From the NCBI RefSeq assembly GCF_014843825.1, contig NZ_JHQR01000154.1, positions 1 to 42,414 on the forward strand: a DNA stretch of 42,414 bases, written 5' to 3'. The stretch comes from Mesorhizobium silamurunense. Its GTDB lineage: Bacteria > Pseudomonadota > Alphaproteobacteria > Rhizobiales > Rhizobiaceae. The position numbers and the translations under genes were made by a program. Shown here piece by piece: positions 18,626 to 27,509 of this stretch. Each line of letters begins with the position of its first letter. Positions within the stretch are counted from its first letter, which is position 1. The notes under the pieces were generated by a model. It searched no databases and was not told the DNA's origin. It was given only the letters and a program-made list of their open reading frames with translations.

Positions 18626-18805
18626 GTGGACAAAGAACAGCGGCAGGCGATCAAGGAGATGTTGGCCAAGCGCTCAAATGCCAACACCCAATCGAAGAAA
18701 CAAGCGACGGACTGGCTTATTAATGAGGGGCTGCTCACGGCCAAAGGGCAGCTCCGAGCGCAGTACGGCGGCGAAGAAGAAGCCGAGAAAACAAAGAAGA
18801 AGTGA
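18626..18805 (+). CDS. small charged protein of the XRE/ART unit
   Basis: 59 residues, GTG start with an AGGAAG site. Lysine-rich at both ends, with a middle WLINEGLLTAKGQLRAQYGG and a poly-charged tail EEEAEKTKKK. No family recognised with certainty. Its stop overlaps the GTG start of the next gene by 4 bp (GTGA), so both are made together. An antitoxin or accessory role is possible from context only. Confidence 0.65.
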   Translation: MDKEQRQAIKEMLAKRSNANTQSKKQATDWLINEGLLTAKGQLRAQYGGEEEAEKTKKK

Positions 18806-19413
18806 CCCAGATCCGCACCGGCTTCGTCCTCGGATATCATGGTTGCGACAAATCAATTGCCGACGCGGTCATCGCAGGATCGAAGCTCAAATCGAGCGCA
18901 GAAAAATACGATTGGCTCGGCCCCGGAGCCTATTTCTGGGAAGGCGACGCGCGCCGGGCTTTGGAATGGGCTCAAGATCGTCACAAACGGGGGGAAATCA
19001 AGGAGGCGGCCGTGCTGGGAGCGGTTATCGACCTTGGCAACTGCCTCGATCTGACGACGAGAGACGACCTTGAGTTGCTCAAGGATGCCTACGCTTCCTT
19101 GAAGAAGGCATTTGATGCCGCGGGTAAGAACCTCCCCGAAAACCGCGACCCCGCCAGGGGCGGGATGGACAAGCTCCTCAGATATCTGGATTGCGCGGTG
19201 ATCGAGCACCTCCACGAGAACATCAAGGCCGATAGCGAAGAGCACACCGATGAGGCCTTCCCTAGCATTCGGCCTTTCGATACCGTGCGAGGTCTGTTTC
19301 TGGAGGGATCAGCGCTCTATCCAGGCGGGGGCTTCTTTACCCACACTCACACGCAGATTGCCGTTCGCAACGAGCGCTCCATCATCGGCTACTTCTGGCC
19401 GGCAATTCCCTAA
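18802..19413 (+). CDS. ADP-ribosyltransferase-like protein
   Basis: 203 residues. The N-terminus has GYHGCDKSIADAVIAG and YDWLGPGAYFWEGDARRALEWA, the pattern of PARP/ART-fold proteins (His in YHG, Tyr in AYFWE). The C-terminus has THTHTQIAVRN, where Gln or a nearby residue may take the third catalytic place. ART enzymes transfer ADP-ribose from NAD to protein, DNA or RNA and are frequent toxins or phage-defence effectors. The fold is my reading of motif spacing and not an alignment. GTG start coupled to the preceding small gene. Converges with the Ntn-hydrolase gene, with a 4-bp overlap of their 3' ends. Confidence 0.6.
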   Translation: MTQIRTGFVLGYHGCDKSIADAVIAGSKLKSSAEKYDWLGPGAYFWEGDARRALEWAQDRHKRGEIKEAAVLGAVIDLGNCLDLTTRDDLELLKDAYASLKKAFDAAGKNLPENRDPARGGMDKLLRYLDCAVIEHLHENIKADSEEHTDEAFPSIRPFDTVRGLFLEGSALYPGGGFFTHTHTQIAVRNERSIIGYFWPAIP

Positions 19414-20708
19414 TATTGCGCCTTTGGCAGCCTGAATCGCGGGTTGAGGTCGAGATCGAAATAGTGCTTTCGCTTGACCCATATGAATCCCTCGTTCCGG
19501 GTAAGAATAGCGACATCGATCGGACCGCCGACCGTCTCGATCTCGGTTGAATAGCGCCGCTTTCGTGACGTCAACTCGACCAGCGAATAGGCTAATTCAC
19601 CGAGTTCCTTCCTCGACATGTGGTTTACGACCGAATTCAACTTAGCCTCGGCGTTATCTTTGAGTTCCTTGAGCGATTCACGAAACGTTGTCAGCGTCTC
19701 GTTCACTAAGGAGAAGCCGTCGCCTGCCACATCGCCGCCGCCGCGTTCGATGACCAATTTCACCATGTCGGACATTAACTCCTGAAGATCCCTTTCGAAG
19801 TTCCGGTCGATGCCATGGATGAAACGCTCCGCCATGTCCGTTTGTGCAAACGGAACGATCGCCGACGTCGGTCCTGCGCGATCAATATCGATCGATTGCG
19901 GGTTAAGCGTCCTTGCCTGTCCAAAGTACACGCCGTCCAGTTCAACCGACTCCAGCGAAGGGAACAAGTCGTCGTGGCCCAGTCCGGCAAAGACAAGACC
20001 TGTGTAGGCAGGGGAGCGCGTCTCCGACTTTAAGAGGCAGAACATCAGCTTTCCGATCCCGTCAAAAACTGACTCGCTCATCTCCTCCATGGTGGTCTTT
20101 AGTCCATTTTCGGTCGTCGACCGGATCTCGCTTGCGAAATGCTGCAGGAACGCTTCGAACGACACGTCCTTCATGAATACTTGATTTTTGAGCGGGACTT
20201 TCGTCAGCTCCGCAATGCGCTTTTGGATAACGCCCTCAGCGATGCGCCTTAGGGTTGCTGGTCGCTTTTTCTTCCTTGTGAGGAGCGCGTTGATTTTTTC
20301 GTTGAGAACCGTTTTGTTAATCGTGTCGATCTCGGAGTTCAGCATCAACTGAAAGTGCTCCATCCGATCCGCGTCCGAAGCCTTGAAGCCTAGGAGAAAC
20401 CGCTCAAATTCCGAGCGGGCTTGCGCAACTACGCGAAAGGCGCCCGAGGTAAGCGTTTCGCGATACCGCCGGATCAACACCTCCAGCGGAACGTTCATGA
20501 AGGTAGCATTGTTGTATATCATCAGGCCGATCGGCTGATATCGGCTCAATTCAAAAATCTTCTCTGCAGAATCGAACGTCTTTTTGCCGGACTCCGAACC
20601 AACGAGGGTCAAGACACTGTCTGCGGCAAGCGCAACAGCGCTTCGGTTAAGGATAGCAATTTCGGCTGTCACTTGTTCCCCCAAAAATGCCGCAGTAAGC
20701 ATCGGCAT
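19410..20708 (-). CDS. proteasome-like Ntn-hydrolase (putative peptidase)
   Basis: 432 residues. The N-terminal part resembles proteasome beta/HslV subunits: Thr14 starts the strand TAEIAILNRSAVALAADSVLTL, Asp30 is at the place of Asp17 counted from that Thr, and Lys50 (AEKIFEL) aligns with Lys33. The next core strand is IGLMIYNNATF. The long C-terminal half is mostly helical and unfamiliar. Starting at ATG 20708 (strong GGAGGTG site) leaves a 13-residue propeptide before Thr14; an in-frame GTG at 20672, with its own GGGGG, would place Thr directly after the initiator Met. Either way the Thr could become the N-terminal nucleophile. Its neighbourhood with a ubiquitin-like operon suggests regulated proteolysis, by inference. 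Confidence 0.68.
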   Translation of the reverse strand: MPMLTAAFLGEQVTAEIAILNRSAVALAADSVLTLVGSESGKKTFDSAEKIFELSRYQPIGLMIYNNATFMNVPLEVLIRRYRETLTSGAFRVVAQARSEFERFLLGFKASDADRMEHFQLMLNSEIDTINKTVLNEKINALLTRKKKRPATLRRIAEGVIQKRIAELTKVPLKNQVFMKDVSFEAFLQHFASEIRSTTENGLKTTMEEMSESVFDGIGKLMFCLLKSETRSPAYTGLVFAGLGHDDLFPSLESVELDGVYFGQARTLNPQSIDIDRAGPTSAIVPFAQTDMAERFIHGIDRNFERDLQELMSDMVKLVIERGGGDVAGDGFSLVNETLTTFRESLKELKDNAEAKLNSVVNHMSRKELGELAYSLVELTSRKRRYSTEIETVGGPIDVAILTRNEGFIWVKRKHYFDLDLNPRFRLPKAQY

Positions 20709-20892
20709 TTCACCTCCTGCCCGCTGAACTATTCAGAGAGCATTTACCCGCGCAATATATGATTTGCCGACGCTAGTAATGCAATCAGTCAACTCCTCTT
20801 TATTTTTGATAGCATCGAAAACGCCCGACTGGGAAATCGCTCGTTCAGGCGAATATCGCGGATAGCCGCATTAATAAGCCGCGGTCGTAGTC

Positions 20893-21813
20893 TCACATTA
20901 GAAACCGACCTTCGTCCCGTTTGACCACGTCCATCTTTTGCAGTCGGAAAATTTCCTCGACGGATGCGATGTCGCGATCGATGTGGTGGATGCCACCGTC
21001 GGCGCGGATCCGAGCGAAGACTTCCTTCATCGCTGTGACCGCTGCCCGGATCGCATGATTGCCATAAATCACCATGCCGATTTTTCCCGAAGCGCGGATG
21101 CGCGGTTCGTTCATTTGCGGATAGGTGGTCGGCACGATAACGATTGGAGCATTGCCGTCCCATGCGCGGACAAAGCTCTCCACCTCGTCGGGCGTCTTCT
21201 GCTTGGAATGGATCAGGATCATGTCGGCGCCGGCCTTCTCATAGGCGGCAGCCCGCCTCAGGGCCTCGGCCTCTCCGCTACCGGCAATCAGCGCTTCAGT
21301 ACGTGCAATGACGAGGAAGTCCGGGTCCGAACGCGTAGCCACGGCTGCGCGCACCTTGCCAGTGAACTCCTCCATCCTGACGAGCTCCTGTCGGCCATCC
21401 GCGATTAGGCTCGTGACTTTTGGAAAGGCCTTATCCTCTATAACGACTGCGGCGACCCCGGCGCGCTCGTACTGCCTGACCGCATGGATCACATTGATGG
21501 CATTGCCAAAGCCAGTGTCGATGTCAGCGACGATCGGAAGTGACGACTGCTCAACCATCGCCCGAACCATATCCAGGTGCTGCGCCATGGAGATCAGGCT
21601 AACGTCAGGCAGGCCATAAAGAGCGGAGAGTTCGAAGCCGGACGCCCAGACCCCATCAAAACCTGCCTCTTCGGCTAGGATGGCTGATAGCGGGCTATGC
21701 GCTGACATGATGTGGACCAGACGTTGCTCGGCCATGCGAGCGCGGAGACGCGCTGCACCCCTCATGGCGGAGGTTCCGGACAGGAGCTGGGAGTTGACGC
21801 CAGTGTGCAGCAT
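20893..21813 (-). CDS. phosphonopyruvate hydrolase-like PEP mutase/isocitrate lyase family protein
   Basis: 306 residues, alpha/beta barrel. Metal-binding acidic motif ADIDTGFGN (Asp97, Asp99) and gating loop EDKAFPKVTS with Glu126, Asp127, Lys128 and Thr134. In PEP mutase the last position is Asn; in phosphonopyruvate hydrolase (PphA of Variovorax), as I recall, it is Thr. So this enzyme probably cleaves phosphonopyruvate to pyruvate and phosphate. A 2-methylisocitrate lyase or oxaloacetase relative is the main alternative. It follows a LysR gene on the same strand, as I recall for the phosphonoalanine-degrading pal locus. The neighbouring importer and aminotransferase operon fits a catabolic role. 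Confidence 0.8.
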   Translation of the reverse strand: MLHTGVNSQLLSGTSAMRGAARLRARMAEQRLVHIMSAHSPLSAILAEEAGFDGVWASGFELSALYGLPDVSLISMAQHLDMVRAMVEQSSLPIVADIDTGFGNAINVIHAVRQYERAGVAAVVIEDKAFPKVTSLIADGRQELVRMEEFTGKVRAAVATRSDPDFLVIARTEALIAGSGEAEALRRAAAYEKAGADMILIHSKQKTPDEVESFVRAWDGNAPIVIVPTTYPQMNEPRIRASGKIGMVIYGNHAIRAAVTAMKEVFARIRADGGIHHIDRDIASVEEIFRLQKMDVVKRDEGRFLM

Positions 21814-21899
21814 TACGTGTTGCCCCTCTTCTCAAACAAAGGAATGGACGAATTGCTGCTGCCATATTCAGCCATGGCGTATGCAATCAAATGCATCGA

Positions 21900-21926
21900 T
21901 CGAATTTTTCGAATATTTCGATAGTT
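21900..21926. repeat. three 9-bp AT-rich tandem repeats upstream of the hydrolase gene
   Basis: TCGAATTTT, TCGAATATT and TCGATAGTT stand side by side in the 122-bp gap between the LysR gene and the hydrolase gene, 87-113 bp upstream of the hydrolase start. They may be regulator-binding sites or a local promoter; nothing more can be said from sequence. Confidence 0.4.
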
Positions 21927-21935
21927 TTTGCGATG

Positions 21936-22844
21936 TTAAGCGGTTTCCGGAATCGCGTCCTTTTTGCAAAGGCGAGCCAGCCACCGGCAAAAAGCACGAG
22001 CGATTTCGGGGTTACCGCTTCGGTCGACCGCATAGGCCCGATATTGCATGCCGCTGGGGGTACGCGATCCTGGTATCACATGCAGAGCGCCCCCGCGCAC
22101 CAGATCGCTAACTATGATTTCCGGCGCTACCAGAAGGCATTTTCCTGTCATGACCGCCGGGAGGGCAAGGTAATTGTGATCATAGCGCGCGCCCGATTTT
22201 ATGTCTTTTGAAGTCAGATTCATCGCCCTCAGCCATGTTGGTAGAATATCAGGTCGGGATGTAATGTTCAAAATCGGCATTGAGCGGATAACCGAGAGAC
22301 TTTTGCCCCGTACGTGAGTTGGCATGCCCACACAAACGAGTTGCTCGTTGTAGATTTCCCAGTGGTCGGCCGGTTCGATGAGGGACAGGTCGCGTGTAAT
22401 CAAGATGTCATATTCATCGGAGGATGTGGGCAGAGAAAGCGAACTGATCACATCCACGATTACGCCGCCCATTTCGGCGGAGAATGCTTGGAGATTTGGA
22501 ATCAAGAGCGAGTATGCGAAGGTCGAAAGCGAGGTGCGGACCACGATGCGATTGGCGTCCGGACGGTTCCGCCGGCGCATTCTTTGAGCAGTGAAGCACA
22601 CTGTATCAAGCGGCTCGGCGACCGTAGTCGCGAACAGCCTTCCGAACTCGGTCAACTGGCTTCGTCTTCCGCGCCGTTCCAATAGATCTGTCCCGAGATA
22701 GTCTTCGAGCACGGCCAGATAGCGGCTCACGGAGCTCTGCGTCGTTCCCAAGGCATTAGCCGCACGCGTCAAGCTCCCCTCTCGGGCGATCGTCACGAAC
22801 GCGCGGATCGCGTTGAGCGGCACTCCATGGTCTTCGGCAGCCAT
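21936..22844 (-). CDS. LysR-family transcriptional regulator
   Basis: 302 residues. The N-terminal winged HTH is plain: VPLNAIRAFVTIAREGSLTRAANALGTTQSSVSRYLAVLE, followed by a LysR substrate-binding domain. ATG at 22844 was chosen because it has a GGAG site six bases upstream and starts at the HTH; a GTG at 22922 lacks one. It lies between the hydrolase gene (same strand, downstream) and the divergent ABC importer operon, the normal position for a LysR activator of both. The expected inducer is the imported phosphonate or an intermediate, by inference. Confidence 0.88.
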   Translation of the reverse strand: MAAEDHGVPLNAIRAFVTIAREGSLTRAANALGTTQSSVSRYLAVLEDYLGTDLLERRGRRSQLTEFGRLFATTVAEPLDTVCFTAQRMRRRNRPDANRIVVRTSLSTFAYSLLIPNLQAFSAEMGGVIVDVISSLSLPTSSDEYDILITRDLSLIEPADHWEIYNEQLVCVGMPTHVRGKSLSVIRSMPILNITSRPDILPTWLRAMNLTSKDIKSGARYDHNYLALPAVMTGKCLLVAPEIIVSDLVRGGALHVIPGSRTPSGMQYRAYAVDRSGNPEIARAFCRWLARLCKKDAIPETA

Positions 22845-23243
22845 TCTGTACTCCGGCAACTTTGTAGGATGGCGGCTTCCTGTCTCAGAGCAATCCATCG
22901 GTAAATCCGGACGTTCCATCACATTATTCGATGTTTGTCACTGGATTGTTGCTTCAAAACGATATTGCGTCAGCGCGAAATGAGTTCTGGCCTAAGGATG
23001 GGGCATGACGTTCCAACGTAACCGACATGACTTTCTTAATTGCGGCGTCGCGCTTGATGAATTGGAAGGTGGCCTTCTTCGCTTCTTTCAAAACAGAACT
23101 GCGAGTGAGCCAGCGATCCGGTCGTGGGAGAGACAGGCATCTATTTCGAGCCGTCCCATCACTGTTCCCTACGCTTTTCGGGATACACCCTGCAGGCAAT
23201 CAGCCGTCGGCTTCTCTTCCGTGAGCAACCCGGAGGCCGTCGA
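22845..23243. other. divergent intergenic region between lysR and the importer operon
   Basis: About 400 bp with no convincing gene. I found no NifA site (TGT-N10-ACA) and no -24/-12 promoter here, so the importer operon does not look nif-regulated. A LysR operator would be expected but cannot be pinpointed. Confidence 0.5.
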
Positions 23244-24419
23244 ATGAGTGGAATAGTCCTCGGAAATATTCGCAAGTCATTCGGACCTACCACCGTGCTG
23301 CACGACGTCTCGCTGTCGATCGCCGACGGTGAGTTCCTGACCCTGCTCGGACCGTCAGGCTGCGGAAAGTCCACGCTGCTCAGAATTCTGGCCGGGTTGG
23401 AACTTCAAGACGCTGGAAGCGTCTCGATCGGCGATCGCGTGGTGGACGGCGTTCGCCCAAAGCGGCGCGACGTGGCGATGGTGTTCCAGTCCTATGCGCT
23501 CTACCCGCATATGACGGTGGCCGGGAACATAGCGCTGCCGCTGCGCATGCGGCGTCTGAACGCATGGCAGCGCCTGCCTCTTCTCGGACGACTGCTGCCC
23601 GGCACGCGCACCACTACACTGGAGATCACCGCGGAGGTCGCAAGAACGGCCGAAGCGCTCAGCATCGATCATCTTCTTACCCGCAAGCCAAGCCAGCTCT
23701 CCGGCGGGCAACGACAGCGTGTTGCCGTCGGTCGCGCGATGGTTAGGCACCCGGCCGTCTTCCTCATGGACGAACCGCTTTCGAACTTGGACGCCAAACT
23801 GCGCGTGCAGATGCGGGCGGAGATCAAGGAACTGCATCAGCGGCTCGGCGTGACTTTTGTCTACGTCACGCACGACCAGGCCGAAGCGATGACGCTCTCG
23901 GACCGGGTGGCGGTGATGCTCAACGGCGAGTTGCTGCAGGTTGCTCCGCCGCAGGATATCTACGCCGACCCGGAAGACCGGCGCGTAGCGGAGTTCATCG
24001 GCTCCCCGAAGATCAATATGCTTGACGGCCTCGTGAGCGCGCCCGGCAGCGTCAGTTTTGCCGACACGACGATCGTGGCGGATATCGGCCTCAGCCCCGG
24101 CGCCCATCTGAAGCTCGGGATACGCCCCGAAGCTTTCCGCTTCGGCGCTCACTCCGAGCGAGGGGCCATCAGCGGGACAGTCAGGCTCGTCGAGCATATG
24201 GGATCCGACCTCTATGTCCATCTCGATGTCGCGGGCGCGAAGCAGCCGATCGTCGCTCGCCTGTCAGCCGAGCGCACAGCGAGCGCGTCCGTCGGCCAGA
24301 GGCTCAATTTGTCGTTCGAACCGGAACGCGTGCTTTATTTCGGTTCTGATGGCCGGCGGATACGCGCTCTCGATTTTGCGGGCAAGGCTGCGGTGACGTC
24401 CATCCGGGAGAGTGCTTGA
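23244..24419 (+). CDS. ABC transporter ATPase, UgpC/MalK type
   Basis: 391 residues. Walker [11 protein letters not shown]-loop FQSYALYPH, signature LSGGQRQR, Walker [14 protein letters not shown] and the switch His in YVTHDQ are all intact. The C-terminal MalK-type regulatory/TOBE domain follows ([30 protein letters not shown]). An insertion rich in Leu and Arg ([24 protein letters not shown]) between the Q-loop and the signature is longer than in the standard family. ATG with GGAGG. It energises the two permeases that follow; Ugp-type transporters import glycerol-3-phosphate or glycerophosphodiesters, which fits the diesterase in this operon. Confidence 0.9.
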   Translation: MSGIVLGNIRKSFGPTTVLHDVSLSIADGEFLTLLGPSGCGKSTLLRILAGLELQDAGSVSIGDRVVDGVRPKRRDVAMVFQSYALYPHMTVAGNIALPLRMRRLNAWQRLPLLGRLLPGTRTTTLEITAEVARTAEALSIDHLLTRKPSQLSGGQRQRVAVGRAMVRHPAVFLMDEPLSNLDAKLRVQMRAEIKELHQRLGVTFVYVTHDQAEAMTLSDRVAVMLNGELLQVAPPQDIYADPEDRRVAEFIGSPKINMLDGLVSAPGSVSFADTTIVADIGLSPGAHLKLGIRPEAFRFGAHSERGAISGTVRLVEHMGSDLYVHLDVAGAKQPIVARLSAERTASASVGQRLNLSFEPERVLYFGSDGRRIRALDFAGKAAVTSIRESA

Positions 24420-25393
24420 TGGGCAGCGTTATGTCGATCGCCACGAAACGCTTTAGGGCAAACCACAGGCCCGTGCAGCGCGACGCTCACGCCTTATCGA
24501 CCTCGGACCTTCGGCGCCATCGCCTATCAGAAATCGGAGCCGCCTGGCTTCTCGCAGGGCCGACGCTGTTTTTCCTCATTGTGTTGTTCTTCTTGCCCGT
24601 TCTTGGCGTTTTCGTCATCGCGCTGACCGACTGGCAATTCGGCGCGAGTACCCTGTCATTCGTCGGCTTGGCCAATTTCGAGGAGGTCTTCTCGGACGAG
24701 GGCTTCCGGATTTCGCTGGTCAACACCGTTCTCTATGTGGCCATTGTCGTGCCCGGCACGATCCTTCTCGGCCTCGGGATCGCGCTGCTGATCGAAAGCG
24801 GCAAGTCCTTCCGCGCGTTCTACCGCGCCATCCATTTCTTGCCCTATATGGCAACGCTCACCGCCATGGCCATCGCCTGGGAAGCGCTGCTTCATCCCAC
24901 CATCGGTCTCGTCAATCAGACGCTTGCCGCCATCGGCCTGCCAACTGCCAACTGGCTGCGCGACGAGAGCAGGGTTCTGCCGGTTCTGGGCGTCATCGGT
25001 ATCTGGCAAAACCTAGGCTTTGCCATGGTGCTATTTCTCGCGGGGCTGAAGTCGATCCCGCAGGACCTGTATGATGCGGCAGACATCGACGGCGCCGATC
25101 TCTGGGTCGACCGGCTATGGACCGTCACCTTGCCGATGCTCGGCCCGGTCTTCATGTTCGTTTTCATCGTGGTTGCTCTCAAAGCCTTCGAGACTTTCGA
25201 CACCGTTCAGGTCTTGACCCAAGGTGGGCCCGGCCATGCCTCGGAGATGCTGCTGTTCACGCTCTACCGCGAGAGTTTCCAGTATCTGCGCACGGGCTAC
25301 GGCGCCGCGGTCGCCGTCGTATTCCTCTTCATCCTCGTCACACTGACGCTCGTCCAGGCCCGGGTCATGGATAGGAAGGTTCACTATCAATGA
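24419..25393 (+). CDS. ABC transporter permease (UgpA/MalF type)
   Basis: 324 residues, six predicted membrane segments, starting with LLAGPTLFFLIVLFFLPVLGVFVI. The cytoplasmic EAA loop, which contacts the ATPase, is DLYDAADIDGADLWVDRLWTVTLP. ATG overlaps the ATPase stop (TGATG); an ORF start three bases earlier is a TTG and less likely. The partner permease overlaps its 3' end by 4 bp. Confidence 0.9.
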   Translation: MGSVMSIATKRFRANHRPVQRDAHALSTSDLRRHRLSEIGAAWLLAGPTLFFLIVLFFLPVLGVFVIALTDWQFGASTLSFVGLANFEEVFSDEGFRISLVNTVLYVAIVVPGTILLGLGIALLIESGKSFRAFYRAIHFLPYMATLTAMAIAWEALLHPTIGLVNQTLAAIGLPTANWLRDESRVLPVLGVIGIWQNLGFAMVLFLAGLKSIPQDLYDAADIDGADLWVDRLWTVTLPMLGPVFMFVFIVVALKAFETFDTVQVLTQGGPGHASEMLLFTLYRESFQYLRTGYGAAVAVVFLFILVTLTLVQARVMDRKVHYQ

Positions 25394-26226
25394 GCACTCA
25401 TCGTTTCGCTCAGCCCTGCACCATTCTGCGGCACGCGGCATTGCTGTTCACAGGTGCGCTGATCCTCATTCCCTTCGCCTGGATGCTGTCGCTTTCGATC
25501 AACCCCCCGGGCGAGATCTTCCGCGCCTCCTTCTCATTTTGGCCCCAGCACTTCTATGGCATCGAGAATTACACCCAAGCAATAGCCAAAGCGCCGCTGC
25601 TCCGCTTCATGCTCAACGGCGTCATTGTCTGCACAGCAATTCTGGCGCTCCAGATCGCGGTCTGTGCCCCAGCGGCCTACGCACTGGCCAAACTTCACTT
25701 CCCGGCGCGAGACCTGCTCTTTGCGCTAGTGCTGATTGCCCTGCTCCTGCCGCACGAAGTGCTGTCCCTGCCGCTCTTCATCCTTGGCTATAAACTCGGC
25801 ATTCTCAATACCTATGCGGCTCTGATCTTCCCATACGTCGTCTCGCCCTTCGGTATCTTCTTGATTCGGCAGTTTTTCAAGACCATCCCCGATGACGTTG
25901 TTCACGCCGCACGGCTCGACGGTCTTTCCGAGCTCGCGATCGTCTGGAAGATCATGGTGCCGATGGCGCTGCCGGCAATCATTGCCTTCGGCATCTTCTC
26001 GGTGGTCGGCCACTGGAATAGTCTGTTCTGGCCGCTGATTGCTGTCCGTGACCAGAGCCTGATGCCGCCGCCCCTTGGCATCATGGCCTTCAGGAATGAA
26101 GAGGCAGGCAATGATTACGGCCCGCTCATGGCCGCCGCGACCATCGTCGTTCTCCCGCTCATAATCGCCTTCCTCGCCGCTCAACGCTGGTTTGTCGAGG
26201 GGACGACTGGCGGAGCAATCAAATAA
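25390..26226 (+). CDS. ABC transporter permease (UgpE/MalG type)
   Basis: 278 residues with six membrane segments, the first being HAALLFTGALILIPFAWMLSL. The EAA loop is seen as VHAARLDGLSELAIVWKIMVPMALP. Overlaps the preceding permease by ATGA. Forms the membrane channel with it; the substrate-binding protein starts 14 bp downstream. Confidence 0.9.
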   Translation: MSTHRFAQPCTILRHAALLFTGALILIPFAWMLSLSINPPGEIFRASFSFWPQHFYGIENYTQAIAKAPLLRFMLNGVIVCTAILALQIAVCAPAAYALAKLHFPARDLLFALVLIALLLPHEVLSLPLFILGYKLGILNTYAALIFPYVVSPFGIFLIRQFFKTIPDDVVHAARLDGLSELAIVWKIMVPMALPAIIAFGIFSVVGHWNSLFWPLIAVRDQSLMPPPLGIMAFRNEEAGNDYGPLMAAATIVVLPLIIAFLAAQRWFVEGTTGGAIK

Positions 26227-26240
26227 CCAAGGGAAATACC

Positions 26241-27509
26241 ATGAAGCGTCTCACTTCCGTCGTGACTTGTGCCTTTGTACTTCTCGGCTGCACAATAGGA
26301 GTTTCGTATGCTCAAGATGCGACGCTCCGCATCGCTGCCGCGCCTTCGATCCACCAAGGAATATACGAAAAGATCGCTAAAGAATTTCAGACGCTGCATC
26401 CGGAGATCAAGGTCGAACTGATTCCGGCGGTCCGCGAGGATGAAGAACTCCTCCAGAATACGATGCGCGCAGCCATTACCGGCACTCTCCCGGACGTGCT
26501 CTTCATCAGTCCCAATGTTATGCGACCGCTGATCGACCGCAAGATTGCGACGGACCTGGCCAGGATCGGGGCCTCGGATCAGGCTCTTGGCAGCCTAGGT
26601 TTGATCAGCGGGGCTACGGGCGTAGGAATGGTCGAGGGAAAGCTTTATGGGCTGCCGTTCGGCGTATCTGTTCCGGTGATCGCCTACAACGCCGATCTGG
26701 TGACAAAAGCCGGGGGGGACCCAGATCATTTCCCAACTACTTGGTCTGACACGGTTGCCTTGATAAACAAGATCGCGGCGCTAGAAGGCAGCCTTGGCGG
26801 CTTCTTGGAATATGACAATACCGGCAACTGGACATACAAAGCACTGGTAGCAACTCTTGGCGGCCGCATGATGACCGCCGACGGTCGGCAGGTCATGTTT
26901 GACAACGCGGCAGGTCGAGAAGCTTTCCAGATTCTCGAAGCTTTTGGCCGAGCGGGTCAGGCTAAAGCCGACATGACTCGTGATCAGGCGCGCCAAGCTT
27001 TTGCTGCAGGGACGATCGGGCTTCTGGTTACTTCAAGCGGCGCCCTTCCCAAACTTGAAAAGCAAGCAGCTGGCAGATTTGACCTTCGAGCCGCACCTCT
27101 CCCGCTCGTGGACTCGGTTGGCCGCATACCAGCGGCCGGAACAATTCTTATGATTACTTCCAAGAACGAACAGTCAAAAGCCCTTGCGTGGGATTTTGTC
27201 AAATTCGCTGTTGGGACTGACGCGCAAACCATTATGGGGAGAGAAACGGGATTGCTGGCGGTTAACCAGGCAGCACTGGACGACCCGAACCGCTTGGGGA
27301 AGCAAATGCAGGATCGGCCCAATCAAAAGGCCGCCATCTCGGAACTGTCTCACCTCACTGAATGGTATGCCTTTCCAGGTGAGAATTCGATGAAGATCAC
27401 GGACGTCATCAAGAATTATCTTCAGGCCGTTCTGACGTTGCGGCGGCAGCCTGACGAGGCCCTGGCCGCGATGAAGAAGGATGTCGAAAAGCTGCTAGGG
27501 TTGGAATGA
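26241..27509 (+). CDS. extracellular solute-binding protein of the ABC importer
   Basis: 422 residues, UgpB-like cluster of family 1 solute-binding proteins. A signal peptide (MKRLTSVVTCAFVLLGCTIGVSYAQ) probably ends at SYA-Q; the LLGC within it is a poor lipobox alternative. The mature protein begins with the beta strand ATLRIAAAPSIHQGIYEK, and has SP-VMRPLI, WTYKALVATLGG and a C-terminal helix ALAAMKKDVEKLL. It captures the ligand in the periplasm. A phosphonate ester or glycerophospho-type diester is inferred from the next genes, not from the binding site. Confidence 0.87.
   Translation: MKRLTSVVTCAFVLLGCTIGVSYAQDATLRIAAAPSIHQGIYEKIAKEFQTLHPEIKVELIPAVREDEELLQNTMRAAITGTLPDVLFISPNVMRPLIDRKIATDLARIGASDQALGSLGLISGATGVGMVEGKLYGLPFGVSVPVIAYNADLVTKAGGDPDHFPTTWSDTVALINKIAALEGSLGGFLEYDNTGNWTYKALVATLGGRMMTADGRQVMFDNAAGREAFQILEAFGRAGQAKADMTRDQARQAFAAGTIGLLVTSSGALPKLEKQAAGRFDLRAAPLPLVDSVGRIPAAGTILMITSKNEQSKALAWDFVKFAVGTDAQTIMGRETGLLAVNQAALDDPNRLGKQMQDRPNQKAAISELSHLTEWYAFPGENSMKITDVIKNYLQAVLTLRRQPDEALAAMKKDVEKLLGLE

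Noticed and set aside
23159..24221. Minus-strand frames opposite the ABC ATPase gene
   Set aside because: Complete Walker and signature motifs on the plus strand make these shadows.
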